DNA from: Corella eumyota
Taxonomy: Eukaryota > Chordata > Ascidiacea > Phlebobranchia > Corellidae
Length of the DNA: 64,000 bases
Direction of reading: 5' to 3'
NCBI GenBank assembly: GCA_963082875.1
Contig: OY720097.1
Span: 18,236,501-18,300,500 of the forward strand
Of this stretch, positions 36,873-49,400 are shown one piece after another. Position numbers and translations under genes: made by a program. The number at the start of each line of letters is the position of its first letter. Position 1 is the first letter of the stretch. The notes under the pieces were generated by a model. That model searched no databases. It saw only the letters and a list, made by a program, of their open reading frames with translations, and had not been told where the DNA came from.

Positions 36873-37610
36873 GAGTTTAACAACATACAGTTAAAATTTT
36901 AATTTTATTTATTTTGATTTTCAAACAAATGCAAAAGCTAATACGATACAAGAACCAAATAACTAAATGGATTATTTTACAAAATAACAATTACAAAAGA
37001 GAAAGTATCTGATATTTACACATAACAACAATTGATATTCATTTACTGCTTTGTTTGCTTGAGTTTTAATACAATAGCAATAAAAAGTTAAATATTTACC
37101 ATGGTCTAATTTAAATACCGTAAAATACAAAATTAACATATATTATTTTAAATTAAAAAAAAATGTTACTTACATGTTTAACTTATTTTCGAAAAAATCA
37201 ATATATATTTGTTTATTACAATGAAAAGTTTACACAAAGTAGTACTGCGATTTTATGTTTGTATTTAATTATAAGTTTGTTCTTGTTCAAGATGGTTGTG
37301 TAAAATTTTTCAAAATGTAACATTATTTAGAAACAAAAGTTTTTTAGTTCATTAATTACAAAAAAGTTTAAAAAAAATACAAACAAATTTGTTTGCATAT
37401 GTAATCAACTAAAAGTTATCAATCTACTTAAATATACAAAGACGTTTCATAATATGCTTAGCAATTAATAAACCAAACAATGGAATAATGGTTGAATTAA
37501 ATTTTTTTTCATAAGAGTTTATAAACTTGGGATGTACAAATATGTTATAATTTTACATTTTTGTGATGTAATAAAAGCTAAGTTCAGGATCTGTATTTGT
37601 AAAACACGAT
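36873..37610. other. Intergenic DNA between RPTP3 and the truncated receptor copy
   Basis: No gene seen; counterpart of 11329-12070. Confidence 0.5.
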
Positions 37611-37619
37611 GAACCAGCC

Positions 37620-39435
37620 TTTGGGTCTAAAAATTTTTTTTATTATGTAAGGTTACAGTATTTTAACTTAAACAACAAAAAAATTAAAAAGAAACCAACT
37701 CTTAATTGCAACACAACAAATTTACCTTTTTTTTCATTTACAAACACAACCAACCACCACAGCAATAGCAAAAATAATTGCAATAGGGGATGCTATGTAA
37801 GCAACTTGTGAACTGCCAGAATCTAAATATAAAAAAAAAAAAAAAAAAAAGAAAGAGTTATTTTTGTGTCCATTAAATGTCAACAAAGCTATTTAAAATC
37901 AACAGTGTCTATACCATATCCACTTGAGCTTTCACAAGTAAAACCTAACCCATCATCACGAATACACGTTTCCTCATTATCACAAAAGTCAGAATCACAT
38001 GGATCTAAAAAATAATAAAATATCATAAACCTATCTGTAAGAAATTATTTGAAAAATTGGCACAACATACTATCTAGATCACTAACAAAAAGCGGTTTAA
38101 CTACATTAAAACCTAAATATAAATCATACCGAATTCACATTTTTCTCCACTAAATCCATCTAAACAATTACAAGTAGTATTTAGCCCGTCATTGCTTCTA
38201 ATACATCTTCCATTATTTTCACAAAATTTAAAAGAACATAGGTCTTAAAATAGAACAAAACTTATTTAATTAAAAATATTACTATACAGTTCCTTTTGCA
38301 AACATAGTTAAACGACATTTAAATTGCTATCACCAACTTAGATTCATTTAAACTTTTATTTTTAATAGGCTATATAACTCTTTAATTAAACACCTGTTTT
38401 AACCTGTTTACACTACAAGATTTTAATTGTGGCAATTGATCAGTGATTAAGATTTATAGTTTTTGCATTTAAATTTTTCTTAAAATTATTTACAAAAAAC
38501 CTGTTTCACAAGTATCTCCAGTATACCCAGGCGGACAATCACATTAGAATTATAAATTCGATAAATCAATTACACAAGTTCCCCCATTTTGACATTGAGT
38601 CCTTTTAAACAAAACAATTTTTAAAAGTGACTTAAAAACTACCAAGAATCAATGTTACTCTAATTGAACAACGTGTAATAAGTAACTTAAATAATAAATT
38701 ACATATTTTGCTTCTTTAATAAAACTAACATACGTGTTTGTTGACAAATATATCCTGGATATGGAACATCTGGCCAATCCTGCCAACCTCCAATTAGGCC
38801 ACTAGAATGACCATTTCCTTTCAATGATCTTATTCGAAGATAACCTACACTTTCAATAGGGTACATAGCAAACCAATTCTCATATGTATTATTAGTACTT
38901 GTACCAGGTTGTTGTACCGATGTACCATCAATCCAGGTCCAGTCATAAGATGTGTACAGATCATCACTCTTAGTAACAGTCCCATTTGCACCAATCCAGT
39001 AACCTACAGAATTAGGATCACTGACAATGCTTACTAGGTCATAAGCTGCACTTTCCCATTCCCATAATTGTTGCACAACAACGACCTCCGTTGCACAACA
39101 ACGGCCTTTTGTTCGGCCTCCGAATAAGATAGGAACAATGTTGAGTCATTGTAAAAACTGATGATGTCATTGTTGCGGACAATCACTTTAGTGGGATCTA
39201 AAAAAAAATTAAAACTTTTTTAGTGACACGAGAAATAAAACATAAAAAATAACTTTAATTATTATTAAAAAAGGTGTTTCTATGATGTTATAAGTTTACC
39301 AAATGCAAATCTTTTTAAAATTGCATAGTTTTGATGTTGCTTTAAAATCAACTTAAAAAATAGCCTTTACCTTGTGATATGCATATATTTAAACTTTGAA
39401 AAAAATAGACAAAGTTATACCAACTTAAATGCCAT
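37620..39435 (-). pseudogene. Truncated receptor relative, unit-2 copy, broken
   Basis: Counterpart of 12071-13964. The signal exon begins ATG at 39435 but one base is missing and the frame stops after MAFKLV. The CTLD exon (from about 38731) has a scrambled repeat of TTGCACAACAACG at about 39070-39105 that breaks the N-terminal half. The EGF at about 38508-38595 shares both stops with unit 1 (38544-38546 and 38550-38552) and has lost its acceptor context. The TM exon (37725-37823) stops right after CVCK. Clearly a pseudogene. Confidence 0.75.
37829..37850. repeat. Poly(A) tract
   Basis: A run of about 21 A next to the TM exon of the truncated receptor copy; unit 1 has a short run here. Confidence 0.7.
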
Positions 39436-39884
39436 TTTTACAAAACTAAACAATTTAACTTATATATAGCACAACTTTGAAATTTCAAATGTTATAAATT
39501 TCATGAACATGCAGAAAATATATATTGAAATTTAAAAAAAGAATTTGTGAGAACATGAAAGACGAATCCCCAAAAAACAGTTTTAACTACTTTCTGTAAA
39601 AGTTTTATATCAGTTTCTAACAAAAAATGTAATTTTGTAAGCCATAAATGTGTACGCATTGTATATATATGAAGACAAAAATAAATTAAAAAATTTATTA
39701 CATTATAAGTTTTAGCTTGACACTACCAACAATTTTTACAACTAAAATTAAAATACTTCTATTTCAAACAAAATTTTTAATTTTATTTACACTGTAAGTT
39801 TAAAAAGTGCTAAAAATACTTAAAGTCATAATACAAAATTGTAAAATCTTTAACGAATTTAATTTAGAAATTTTAGTTTTAAAG

Positions 39885-40010
39885 TAAATCTTACCAGAAT
39901 TACCACTATTTGAGGTCTCATGATCTAATGTCTTTAGTGAATTTCCTAAAATCAAATCTTTGTAGATTTTATTGACCAAAATTTAGTTCTTCTTATTTAT
40001 TAAAGTTTTT
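39885..40010 (-). pseudogene. Relic of a PTP D2 exon
   Basis: Counterpart of 14460-14580. Confidence 0.4.
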
Positions 40011-40309
40011 AAATATATAATATTTTAAGTAATTCAATTATTAATGTAAAAAAATTATGTCAATTACAAATATGATAGGCCTATCAAAATAATAAAGTTG
40101 CCCATTTTACAGTTTAACAAATATTTTTTTTTAGCTTAAAGCAAACTATAAACAATTAAAAGAATAAAAAAGGTCATTAAAATTCTGAATACTAGTATGC
40201 AAAGCAAAATTTTATTGTCTCACCTGTTACATATATTAGAAAATAAAGACCCCTTATAAAATTCCGTTGGCTTTAAAACTTTTAACATTACCCAAATAAA
40301 AAATTTTTA

Positions 40310-41290
40310 TTTAAAAATTAAAATTTTTATACTAGCTCCGTTGTTAAATAAACATGTAAAAGAAAGTTATTCCCAATGATAACATAAATCATCACAATGG
40401 GTAAACATTTATTTTTGTTTCAATGGACTACTTTATGGTCATAAACAAAATAGCACTTTTAAAGCGAAATCCTAACTTTAAAAAAAAATTTTACAATACA
40501 ACGATAAAAAATATATTATTCTAAATTTTTAAAAAATGTTACTAAAATGCTGTACCTTTTAGTTATTTGCTTATTGCAATAAAAAGTTAACATAAAGTAG
40601 CACTGCAATTTTATGCTTGTATTAAATTATAAGTTTGTCCACATTTAAATATAATGTGCAAATTATTTAAAAATATATTATCATCTACAAACAACATTGT
40701 ACAAATTATTGTTGACAAAAAGAGTTAAATAAAATATATTATGAAAACACAAAAATAATATTAAAATTTAATTGTATAAATGCCTATTAAACTACACATT
40801 TGTTTTTATGAAAAAATGGTGAAATTTTCCATAAAATTAATTAAAAAATTAAATAATGGGTAATTAAATATAGGCTATATTTAAAACAAGTATTTCTAAA
40901 ATTGTGACAAACTAATTTAAATTCACATTCTTTTTATATTATCGCCCCAAGTCATGGTTGTTCTTCAAAAATAGGACCCGACAATACGGTTTCGGTTACG
41001 GTTTTGATAACGTTACTGGTTTTAGAACTAGTACTAGAATTGGTACTAAAATAAATAAATTTATTTAATTTGAGCATGCTTTAGTTTTTTACTGAAAATA
41101 ATAAAAAAATGAATAAGGCATCCTAGTTTTACTGAAACTCAAAACAACATGAACCTTACATTTTTTATTTGATTTATTAACAATGTAGCGTTTCATGTTG
41201 TTTTAAGTTTTTTTAATGTCCCATGTGTTTAAAAAATTTTTTTTAAAACTAATTATAAAACAGAACTTTTATTAGCAACACAAAATTTTT
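40310..41290. other. Unit-2-specific DNA, no gene seen
   Basis: Unit 1 runs from about 14880 to about 14970 at the place where unit 2 has 40310-44225, so about 3.9 kb is present only in unit 2. This first part is AT-rich without coding exons. At 40960-41040 there is a short low-complexity stretch alternating GGTTTTG/GGTAC-like motifs. Confidence 0.5.
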
Positions 41291-41293
41291 ACC

Positions 41294-42502
41294 GTTTTTT
41301 TTGTTTACAAACACAAACCACCACTACAGCAATAGCAAAGATAATTGCAATAGGAGATGCTATGTAAGCAACTGGTATACTGCCAGTAGCAGAACCTAAG
41401 GAAAAAAAATTTAACTACCTTTGTGTTTATTTATTTAATGTCGAAAAAGTAGCATTAAAAACTAACTTGCAAATAGCCTTTTGATATACGGGAAAAGATA
41501 TAAATTATAATTTATACAAATAATAATCAAATTTATACGGAAAAATAACACATTATTGAATTACATTAAACCACTATTAACACTAAATATTAACAATACC
41601 GGTTTCACAATAAATTCCACTAAATCCATTAGAACAGTCACAAGTATATCCAAACCCACTGCTCCAACGAATACATGTTCCTCTATTTCGACAAAAGTTC
41701 AAAGCACATGGATCTAAAGATAAATCAAAACAATTTTAGTTGAAAGGTATCAAAAATAAAACAATATATTTTTTTATTATTTTTATTGAGCTAAGTTTTA
41801 CCAGTTATTAGCTTTTTCACATTCTTAACCCTGATGTGGAAAGGTCGACTTCGCGACCTTAACATAGAGTAACATTAGTTACCACACCCCAGTCTTGAGT
41901 TGCCTTTGACTTTAACTTGCAAAATAGCCTTTACCTTACACAAAAATGAGTAAGAATCTAAATTTAATTAATAAAAAATATAAACAAATAGTTTAATCCT
42001 CACTTTACATAATTGGTTAGATACTTTTTTAAATAACATGAAATATAGTAACACAAAATAATGACAATACCGAAATCACAATAAAATCCACTAAATCCAT
42101 CGAAACAGTCACAAGTATACCCAAACCCATAGTTATTAGGTTTACATGTTCCCCTATCTCCACATAAGTTAAATGCACATGGATCTCAAGATAAATTAAA
42201 ACAATTTTAGTTAAAAGGTATCAAAAATATGACAATATAATCACAACTGATTATTTTACAAACATTTTAGTTAAATTAGATTAAAACTATTAATTTTGAA
42301 ATATAATTCGTTTTATTTTTAAAACCATTTGTTTTAATATTAGGTATTTAAATAAACAACTTGTAATAAATTTAATTGCTAAAAAAGTTATTTTTAAAAA
42401 TGTATCTTTAAAACAGCCCTTACCTTGTGATGTACATAAATTCAAACTTTGAAGAAAAATAAACACAGATATAAAGAACTTTAATGCCATAGTTACTACC
42501 AA
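41294..42502 (-). CDS. Small EGF-EGF-TM membrane protein (receptor relative)
   Basis: Four or five exons: signal peptide MVVTMALKFFISVFIFLQSL (about 42425-42502; the ATG at 42490 may be the true start), EGF about 42074-42185 (DPCAFNLCGDRGTC), EGF about 41602-41713 (DPCALNFCRNRGTC), and TM about 41294-41398 (SPIAIIFAIAVVVVCVC then KQKK). The splice phases fit (phase 1-1 for both EGFs). Both EGFs have six cysteines. There is no CTLD and no phosphatase. The TM closely resembles that of the truncated receptors, so it is a cut-down member of the same family. The very 3' end was not resolved. It has no counterpart in unit 1. It could be a decoy or co-receptor, or a dying gene. Confidence 0.55.
41822..41912 (-). 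mobile_element. 3' fragment of the tRNA-derived SINE
   Basis: Matches the tail half of 24962-25244 in reverse: GATGTGGAAAGGTCGACTTC, AGAGTAACATTAGTTACC and CAGTCTTGAGTTGCC. It lies in the intron between the two EGF exons of the small EGF gene. Confidence 0.6.
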
Positions 42503-44220
42503 AAACTAAACAGTTTGATAATTTAACTCTATAGCACAAAACTTAAATGTTAGAATTTTTAAGAACCTGCAGAAAATGAATAATAAAAACTAAAAAAAAA
42601 AAGAATTTGTAGGAACAAAAAAGAAAAACAAGTTTTAACTACTTTTTTAAAGGTTTACAATCAATTTTTAATAACAAATATAAGCCATAAATCTTTAGCA
42701 AGTAGTAAATTTAAAATGAATAAAAAATTTATTACTTAGAAAGTTACTTGTTTACACTTACAAGATTAAATTATGTAACCTTCTAATTAAAATAACTTTT
42801 TAGCTAAACATAATCAAGTAAGGTTTAAATTTTTAAAACTTACCATTTTTTTTTTAATTCCGGTCTTGTGTTCCTTATGTCCTTATTAAATTCCATTATA
42901 TGTTATCTACATTTAAACTTCAATGACCTATTGTTACTCTTATTGCTAAATTTTTAAGTTTCAATATATATATATATATATAATTTGAATGATTTAATCG
43001 GAGATTTGAGACGAAAATGTGCTCAAAATTAAACCTGTAATAAGTAATTTTTGCACTTATTTATTGAATATCATAAAATTGGATAACTAAGCAGACTATT
43101 ACATAATTATAATAAAATTGACTAAATTTTAAGTTTTTTAATTAGATTTTTTAAATTCAAAGCAAGCCATTAACAACTAATAAAAAAGTAGTCAACTATA
43201 AAAAATTTTGGTAATAAAGCTAAATTTTTACTGCCTCACCTGTTACATACAAAAAAATAAAAAGCCCATTGTAACTTAAAATATCTTCAGCTTTGAAATT
43301 AAAAATATTTCACATAAAAAGTAAGTCAATATAAAGTAACTGAGCGAAGTTATTAAATGTAACAATGCTGCCTGTTTAATTTATTTTTTATTAGACCAGG
43401 TCATAAATTTTTACTACTACATGCATTGTTAAAAAAATCCATAATTTAATTTCAATATTTTTAAACCCTGTTCATAAAAGAAATTTCTGTATGAAATGCA
43501 AGCAAATTGCGCAATAAACCTTTAGGTTTTAATCAGCAGTTGACTTTATTAAATGATTTATGTTAAAATATGGATTGATCACTAAGCAAAAAACCTAAAT
43601 AAAAAAAACAGAACACTGAAGTACGGTGCACATGTCTTAAACGTCAGGACTATAAAAAGTATTGTTTATATTCAAGTAACAACATTAAGATGTAAACAAA
43701 TAAGAGTTTTTTATAATTATTGCTTTATTTATTTATACTAGTGATCCACATTTAACCCTCTTCTATCCATTTATAATAAAAAAGTTTTAATTTTTTGAGA
43801 AGGGTAAAATTTTTGTTACTTTTTTATTATCAACATCTTAATACAAAAAAAAGGGAAAAAATACCTCATGAATGTAATTACCTAAAAAAGAAACTTTGAA
43901 TCAAAATATATACAATGATGCCAAATTTGTAAATGGCCATAACTATAAAACTAAATTTAATTTAAAAAGCACAATTTATTCCTATATAACATAATCACTG
44001 AATATTGATTTTTTTTTAAATTTGGCGTAAATTCTATTAACTGAAGAAACTAAATAACTAAAATAAAATATAAAATTTTTTTTAAAGTTTTTTTCACCAT
44101 TTTCTCAAGTTCACAACAGTGTTATAATTTTTTACAAAACATGTTTACTCATGTCACAGTTATTCAATTGTATGAGCTTTAAATAAATCTATTTATGTTC
44201 AGCAGGATATTGATTTTACC
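42503..44220. other. Unit-2-specific flank with one PTP relic and a (TA)n run
   Basis: No gene seen. At 42838-42910 a D2 exon relic is recognisable (TTACC, then TTCCGGTCTTGTGTTCCTTATGTCCTT). A dinucleotide TA repeat lies at about 42965-42983. Around 43880-44200 the DNA resembles the flank of the RPTP2 start (compare 25380-25740), so another receptor start may once have been here. Confidence 0.45.
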
Positions 44221-44224
44221 AAAA

Positions 44225-44400
44225 TAAAGAAATATATCAGAGCAAACAACTTTTAAATTATTTCCAGGTAAAATATTCCCAACATCTTTAAGGTTGCTTT
44301 ACTTATTTTAGTAATTTATGACTTAGTTGTTGCTTCTAAAATTACAAATCATTTAACAGTTATAATAATGTAGGTAAATTTAATCGACTTAAACTAAATC
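44225..44400 (-). repeat. Conserved noncoding block, copy 3 of 4
   Basis: Same block as 14985-15125, nearly identical to it. Confidence 0.5.
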
Positions 44401-44514
44401 AAATTTTATTTGTCAAAAGTAACCAATTTTTTTTAAGAGGGAAATTTTTTTTTTTAAAAGTAACCAATTTTTTTTAATTAAAATAAAAAATCATAGTTTC
44501 GAAGCAGTTAAATT

Positions 44515-44632
44515 TTACCAGATTTTCTACAATTCCAGTTTTCCTTAAAACATAAACCCTGTTCTTGTTTTTCATGCTTTTTATCAAGTTCAAAGCTCTA
44601 ATAAACACTCTCGTCTGATCTGCTCCATCACT
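44515..44632 (-). pseudogene. Relic of a PTP D2 signature exon
   Basis: Counterpart of 15219-15335. The Arg-Thr-Arg of that copy is changed further here (SDGADQT). Confidence 0.6.
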
Positions 44633-45799
44633 GAAATTTATAATTTTGTACATTTAAAGAACTTCTTTGAAACTTTTACATAAATAACAAAAAAAAAACT
44701 TTAGCAATGACTGTGAAGTACAAGAGTTCATGTGAGAACTGTAAAAGAAAAGTGATTTAAATGCACAATTAAAAAATATTGTACAAAATAAAATTTATAT
44801 ATATATATTAAAAAAAATTGGATGATAATATAAGATTTTTATGTTTGTATGCGTCATGTATATTATAACAATATTTAGAAAAAAAAGACACCTTATGCCT
44901 GATGGCATGCACTTTAACTGGCTTCTTTTTCAGCCAAATATCATAGCCATAATAGCATCATTTACAATCTTTATACCATGCACACATGCCAGAATGATAC
45001 CAAGCAAAAATGACTAAGCTATTCTGTTCTGCCTACAACATTTTACATATTTTAATAGTTTTAGTATCAATTTGACCATAAAGATGTTAAGGAATTTGTT
45101 GCATGTTTAATTTTTTTAACAAATGCATACTTTGAAATTTTAAAATTTTTTACATGCTTTTTTTAACTAAGCTTTGGTTTCTAGAAAGAATAAAAAAAAA
45201 GACATTGTGATCACAAAGAATGAACACACTTTAAATAGAAAAACAAAGAAGTTTGATTTAGTAATATTATAACCACTTTATCCTTTTTTGATTTATCAGC
45301 ATGATGTTATCTATTTTTCAACATTATAGTTTTCTTGACAGTTATGCTTCTAGAAGGTTTATTTTAATGTTTCAACATTTTATTAAACAAGATAGCTCAA
45401 AATCAGTGTCCAAATGATATGCCAATTGCCGTCAGCTTCATATTATGCAATATTTGCACCATATTAGTTTATCTATGATTATTATAATGGCAAAGGTTGT
45501 ATTAGTTTATCTATGCTATAATGTTCTGTTAAAAAACTTTATTAAAATTAACTAGAATTGAGAATGCTGTTTAAGCCTTTAAATCCAAATTTTTAATCCA
45601 TTTTCGCGAGTTAACCTAGCGTAGTATTTAAAATATCAAAAGTTAAAAATTGAAATAAAATTTAGAATTAATTACTAATAGATTGCCTAATATAGTGTAC
45701 ATGAATATAAGCGCTTGTAACTTCCGATATAGAAGTTTTTAACATATGGGAAACAAATGTACAATTTCTATCCTCGATTTATTCACAGTGCATAATTTT

Positions 45800-45990
45800 G
45801 CCGCAAATATTTGAAGGGGACCCCTAATCCTATTTTTATCTGGTAGAGGAGGGGGAAATTGGGACATGTTTGAGCTATTCGTAAACGCCGTGTTATTGGG
45901 CTGATAGTGTGTCATTGGTGCGGCTCGAATCCAAAACCTTTTAGCTCGTAGTCAATCGCCATGACCGACTTGCAACACTATGGGACATTA
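45800..45990 (-). mobile_element. Second tRNA-like SINE family, better copy
   Basis: On the minus strand GTCGGTCATGGCGATTGAC and, about 30 bp on, GGTTTTGGATTCGAGCCG give the A-box and B-box order of a tRNA promoter. The sequence then runs into CCCAATTTCCCCCTCC. Counterpart of 17690-17910. Confidence 0.45.
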
Positions 45991-46447
45991 TTAAATAAAT
46001 TACGTTAAAATGGTGTAATACTGAAGTACGGCGTACATGTCTAAAACGTCTGGAATATTACAAAGTATTTGGTTTGTATTCTAGTAATAAAATAAAGATG
46101 TTAACAAATGCGATACTTTTTTAATTACTGCTATATTTATTTATACTAGTGATCACATTTAAATGTACATTTTTTTACTCTCTCCTCTTCATTTAATGCG
46201 GAAAAGTTTAATTAATAAAGAATATGTAAAAATAACATTTTTAAGCTATTTACAATAAAGCATAGTTAAACTATTAAAGTTTACAAACGCACAATATCTT
46301 TTCATGATTAATATCCTTATACACGAAATAAAGAAAAAACACTTTATTTAATTAACTAATGAAAAAATTCAATAAAATCAAATCAATCAAACAAGCTAAA
46401 TGTATTTTTTTATTTATTATTTAATTGGTGATCAATTGTTGGCAATG

Positions 46448-49400
46448 TTATTTATTTAAGTTTAGATAACCTGAAGATGAATCAATGTACTGAGCTGCTA
46501 TTTTGTACAATGCCTTATACTGAGCCTAAAAACAATTATTTGAATGTAACAGGTTTCATCTTTATTAACTAAAAATCTTTGGTAATTATAAATCTATATT
46601 ACTTAAAAAAGTTTAAACTTACCAGATTTTCCACCATCCCAGGTCTCATGTCTCTCATGTCCTTGACCGTTCTTAAAACATCAATCTTGTTCTCATTCTT
46701 TATTCGCTCAATCAAGTTTAAAGCTCCAATAAACACCCCAGTTCGACCTGCTCCATCGCTTAAACAAGGAGATTTTATAAACTTTACTAAAAAAATAGTT
46801 TAATATAAAACAAACTAACTCTAAAAAATTCTATAAAACAATTTTTTACTTAAACGTAAAACAAAAAAGAAAATCTTAAGCATTGGTTTTAAAACAAACT
46901 ACCTGCAATGTACTGCCAAGTTATTGTCCTCGCTTTGTTGACAGCTTTCTTGAACTTTTTCAATCAAATTATATAGCACATCTGAATTTGGAGGTTGGCC
47001 TTCATCCCAGTTTAATAGTTGATATTGAATTACTTCAGCCTGATAATTAAAAAAAAACATAAAAAAGATAGTTTATTGTGATAAAAATTAGATGTACATG
47101 TTTGTTGTAACTCTACCTGTTTTTTGTTGAATGTCAGCATAAGAATTCTTTTTATCAAACTGATTCCAAACTTTTGAACCGAAACAAGTTGTACTTTGTA
47201 ACATCCAAAACTTAAACTTTTTCCCTCATTATCAGGCCAGTATTGAATGTTTTGCCCCTAGAATGGTAAATTATTTAACAAAATATTAAAAAGTTTGTTG
47301 AACAAGTATGGGAATATTAAAAACTAATTGAAAAAAGTATTTTGCTCAAACTGTTTAAAAATAGGAAACAAAAAGCAATTAAGCTACCTTTAACACTTCA
47401 TTCATTTGTGACAGCATAACGACAACTTCAATTTTATGATGCCAAATACTGTGCAAAAATTCAACAACAGTGTTATCAGTGGGAGTCTGAGCAGCTAAGA
47501 TTGATTTTGAAGCATCATAACTCTGTCAATAATAAAAAAATATACAAATTATATTCTACTAGCAAAGTTATTAAAAATGTCGACTATTTTTAAACATTAC
47601 CCCAATAAATGAAGCATTAAAGTAAACAGATTTCAAGCTGTTTGGTAAAGGTGGTAACAATAATATTGCATGGTCATCTGTAAATTAATAAACATTGACT
47701 TTCTTAAATTGATTTAAAGATATAATTAAAAAGTATCTATGTCAAGAATATTTAGAAAATTATTTAATGACTTACATGGTAAAATAATGCTGTTGAAATT
47801 TTTATTTAAATTTTCTGGTCTTTTTGCAAAAAAACTTGTAGCTTGACAAGGTCCAATTAGATCTAGTTTGTTGAATTCTTCCTTAATCCTATAAAACAAT
47901 TTAATTTAAAACTCAGTTAATTTACACACAAATATTATAATTTTAACCTACATCCAATTTTTAACATCAAATTGAAATTTATCAACATTAATATCAGTGT
48001 TTCTGAATATATTTTCCTCGGCAATCAATTTGTGAAGAAATATGTATTGCTCCTGTAAAAAAAATAAATGAACATCAGTTAATAATTGTTTTACTTTTTT
48101 ATTACCCAATCGAAATATTTAAAAAAATAATTAACTAAATTTAAAGATTTAATCTTGCCTTAGTTTGAACCATGTCAGTTCTTTGACTTCTCATATTAAG
48201 AACAGTCTCAAAAACATTTACACTTTGTTTTTCTTTCATTTCTTGCATTAAACAATCAAACCCAATAAATGTTCCAGTTCTACCTACACCAGCACTGCAA
48301 AAAATACATGTAATGAAAAGTGACTTAGCAATATGTTAAAAGTTAAAAAACGAATTATAAAATCTTACATTTAAAATTTAACATATTCTACCTGCAATGT
48401 ACAACGATAGGAGTTTTAGTTGTTTGTTTGTTGTAAAGTTGTTGAACTTGGTTGTAAAAGTGAAAGAAACTGCTGGTTATTAAAGGCACACCATGGTCAG
48501 GCCAGGTTATAAATTGTAACTGAGTCACATGTTGTAAAACCTTGCACAAAAATTTATAAATAATATTTCTTAGAACAACTCAATAAAAATGATTGTTAAA
48601 ACAGAAAATTAAATATGTAAAAAGGGAAACTATTGCTTAGTAGTTTACAAAACAAATAGTTGTAAAAACTACTTACTGACTCATAAAGAACATTTACTGG
48701 ACAAATTTGAAATTTTCTTTTAATATAACTTCCGTATGTAGTTTCTTGTTCAGCTTTTACTGTGATGTTTCCATATTGAACTGTTTTACCTGGTTCTGGC
48801 CAGTATTTTTCACATTGTTTCTAAAAATTGCAAAAATGTAAAAATTTTACCAATATTTTAATGTAATAACATAATTAACTAAATTTTATAATAATAATAA
48901 ACTAAATTTTACTTTTTCCTTTTCAGAAAGGTTAAGCATTACAATCATGCTACAATCTTTCTCCAAAATCATTTGCCAAAAATCATTCACAGTTCTTTGT
49001 AATGGAGATTGAGTTGCAATGTATTTCTTTGTTACATTAAAACTCTTGAAAAAAAATTAAATTTTGATTAAAACAATTTATATTTTTATACAAACATTTT
49101 TATTATTATAAGAATAAAAAATATAACTTACATCAATATAACTTGCATTGATGTAAGTATCATCTTCCAATATTACCCTTGAAGAATCAACTATTATATA
49201 ATGGAATGTCAAAATTTTTAAAAATTTTATGAAATTTAAATGTAATAAAACAGTAATAAAATTCATAATTGTAAACTTACAAGGCAAAAGGGTGTTTACT
49301 TGATTTTTTAGAGAATTTTCTGTGCTTTCAGCAACTATGGTTGATGTTTTTACATTTAATGATTCTTGTTGTAATTTCTATTATTTGAATTTGATAGTTA

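Noticed and set aside
40960-41040. Possible end of a DNA transposon
   Set aside because: Only a short GGTTTTG/GGTAC low-complexity stretch; no terminal inverted repeats or transposase reading could be found.
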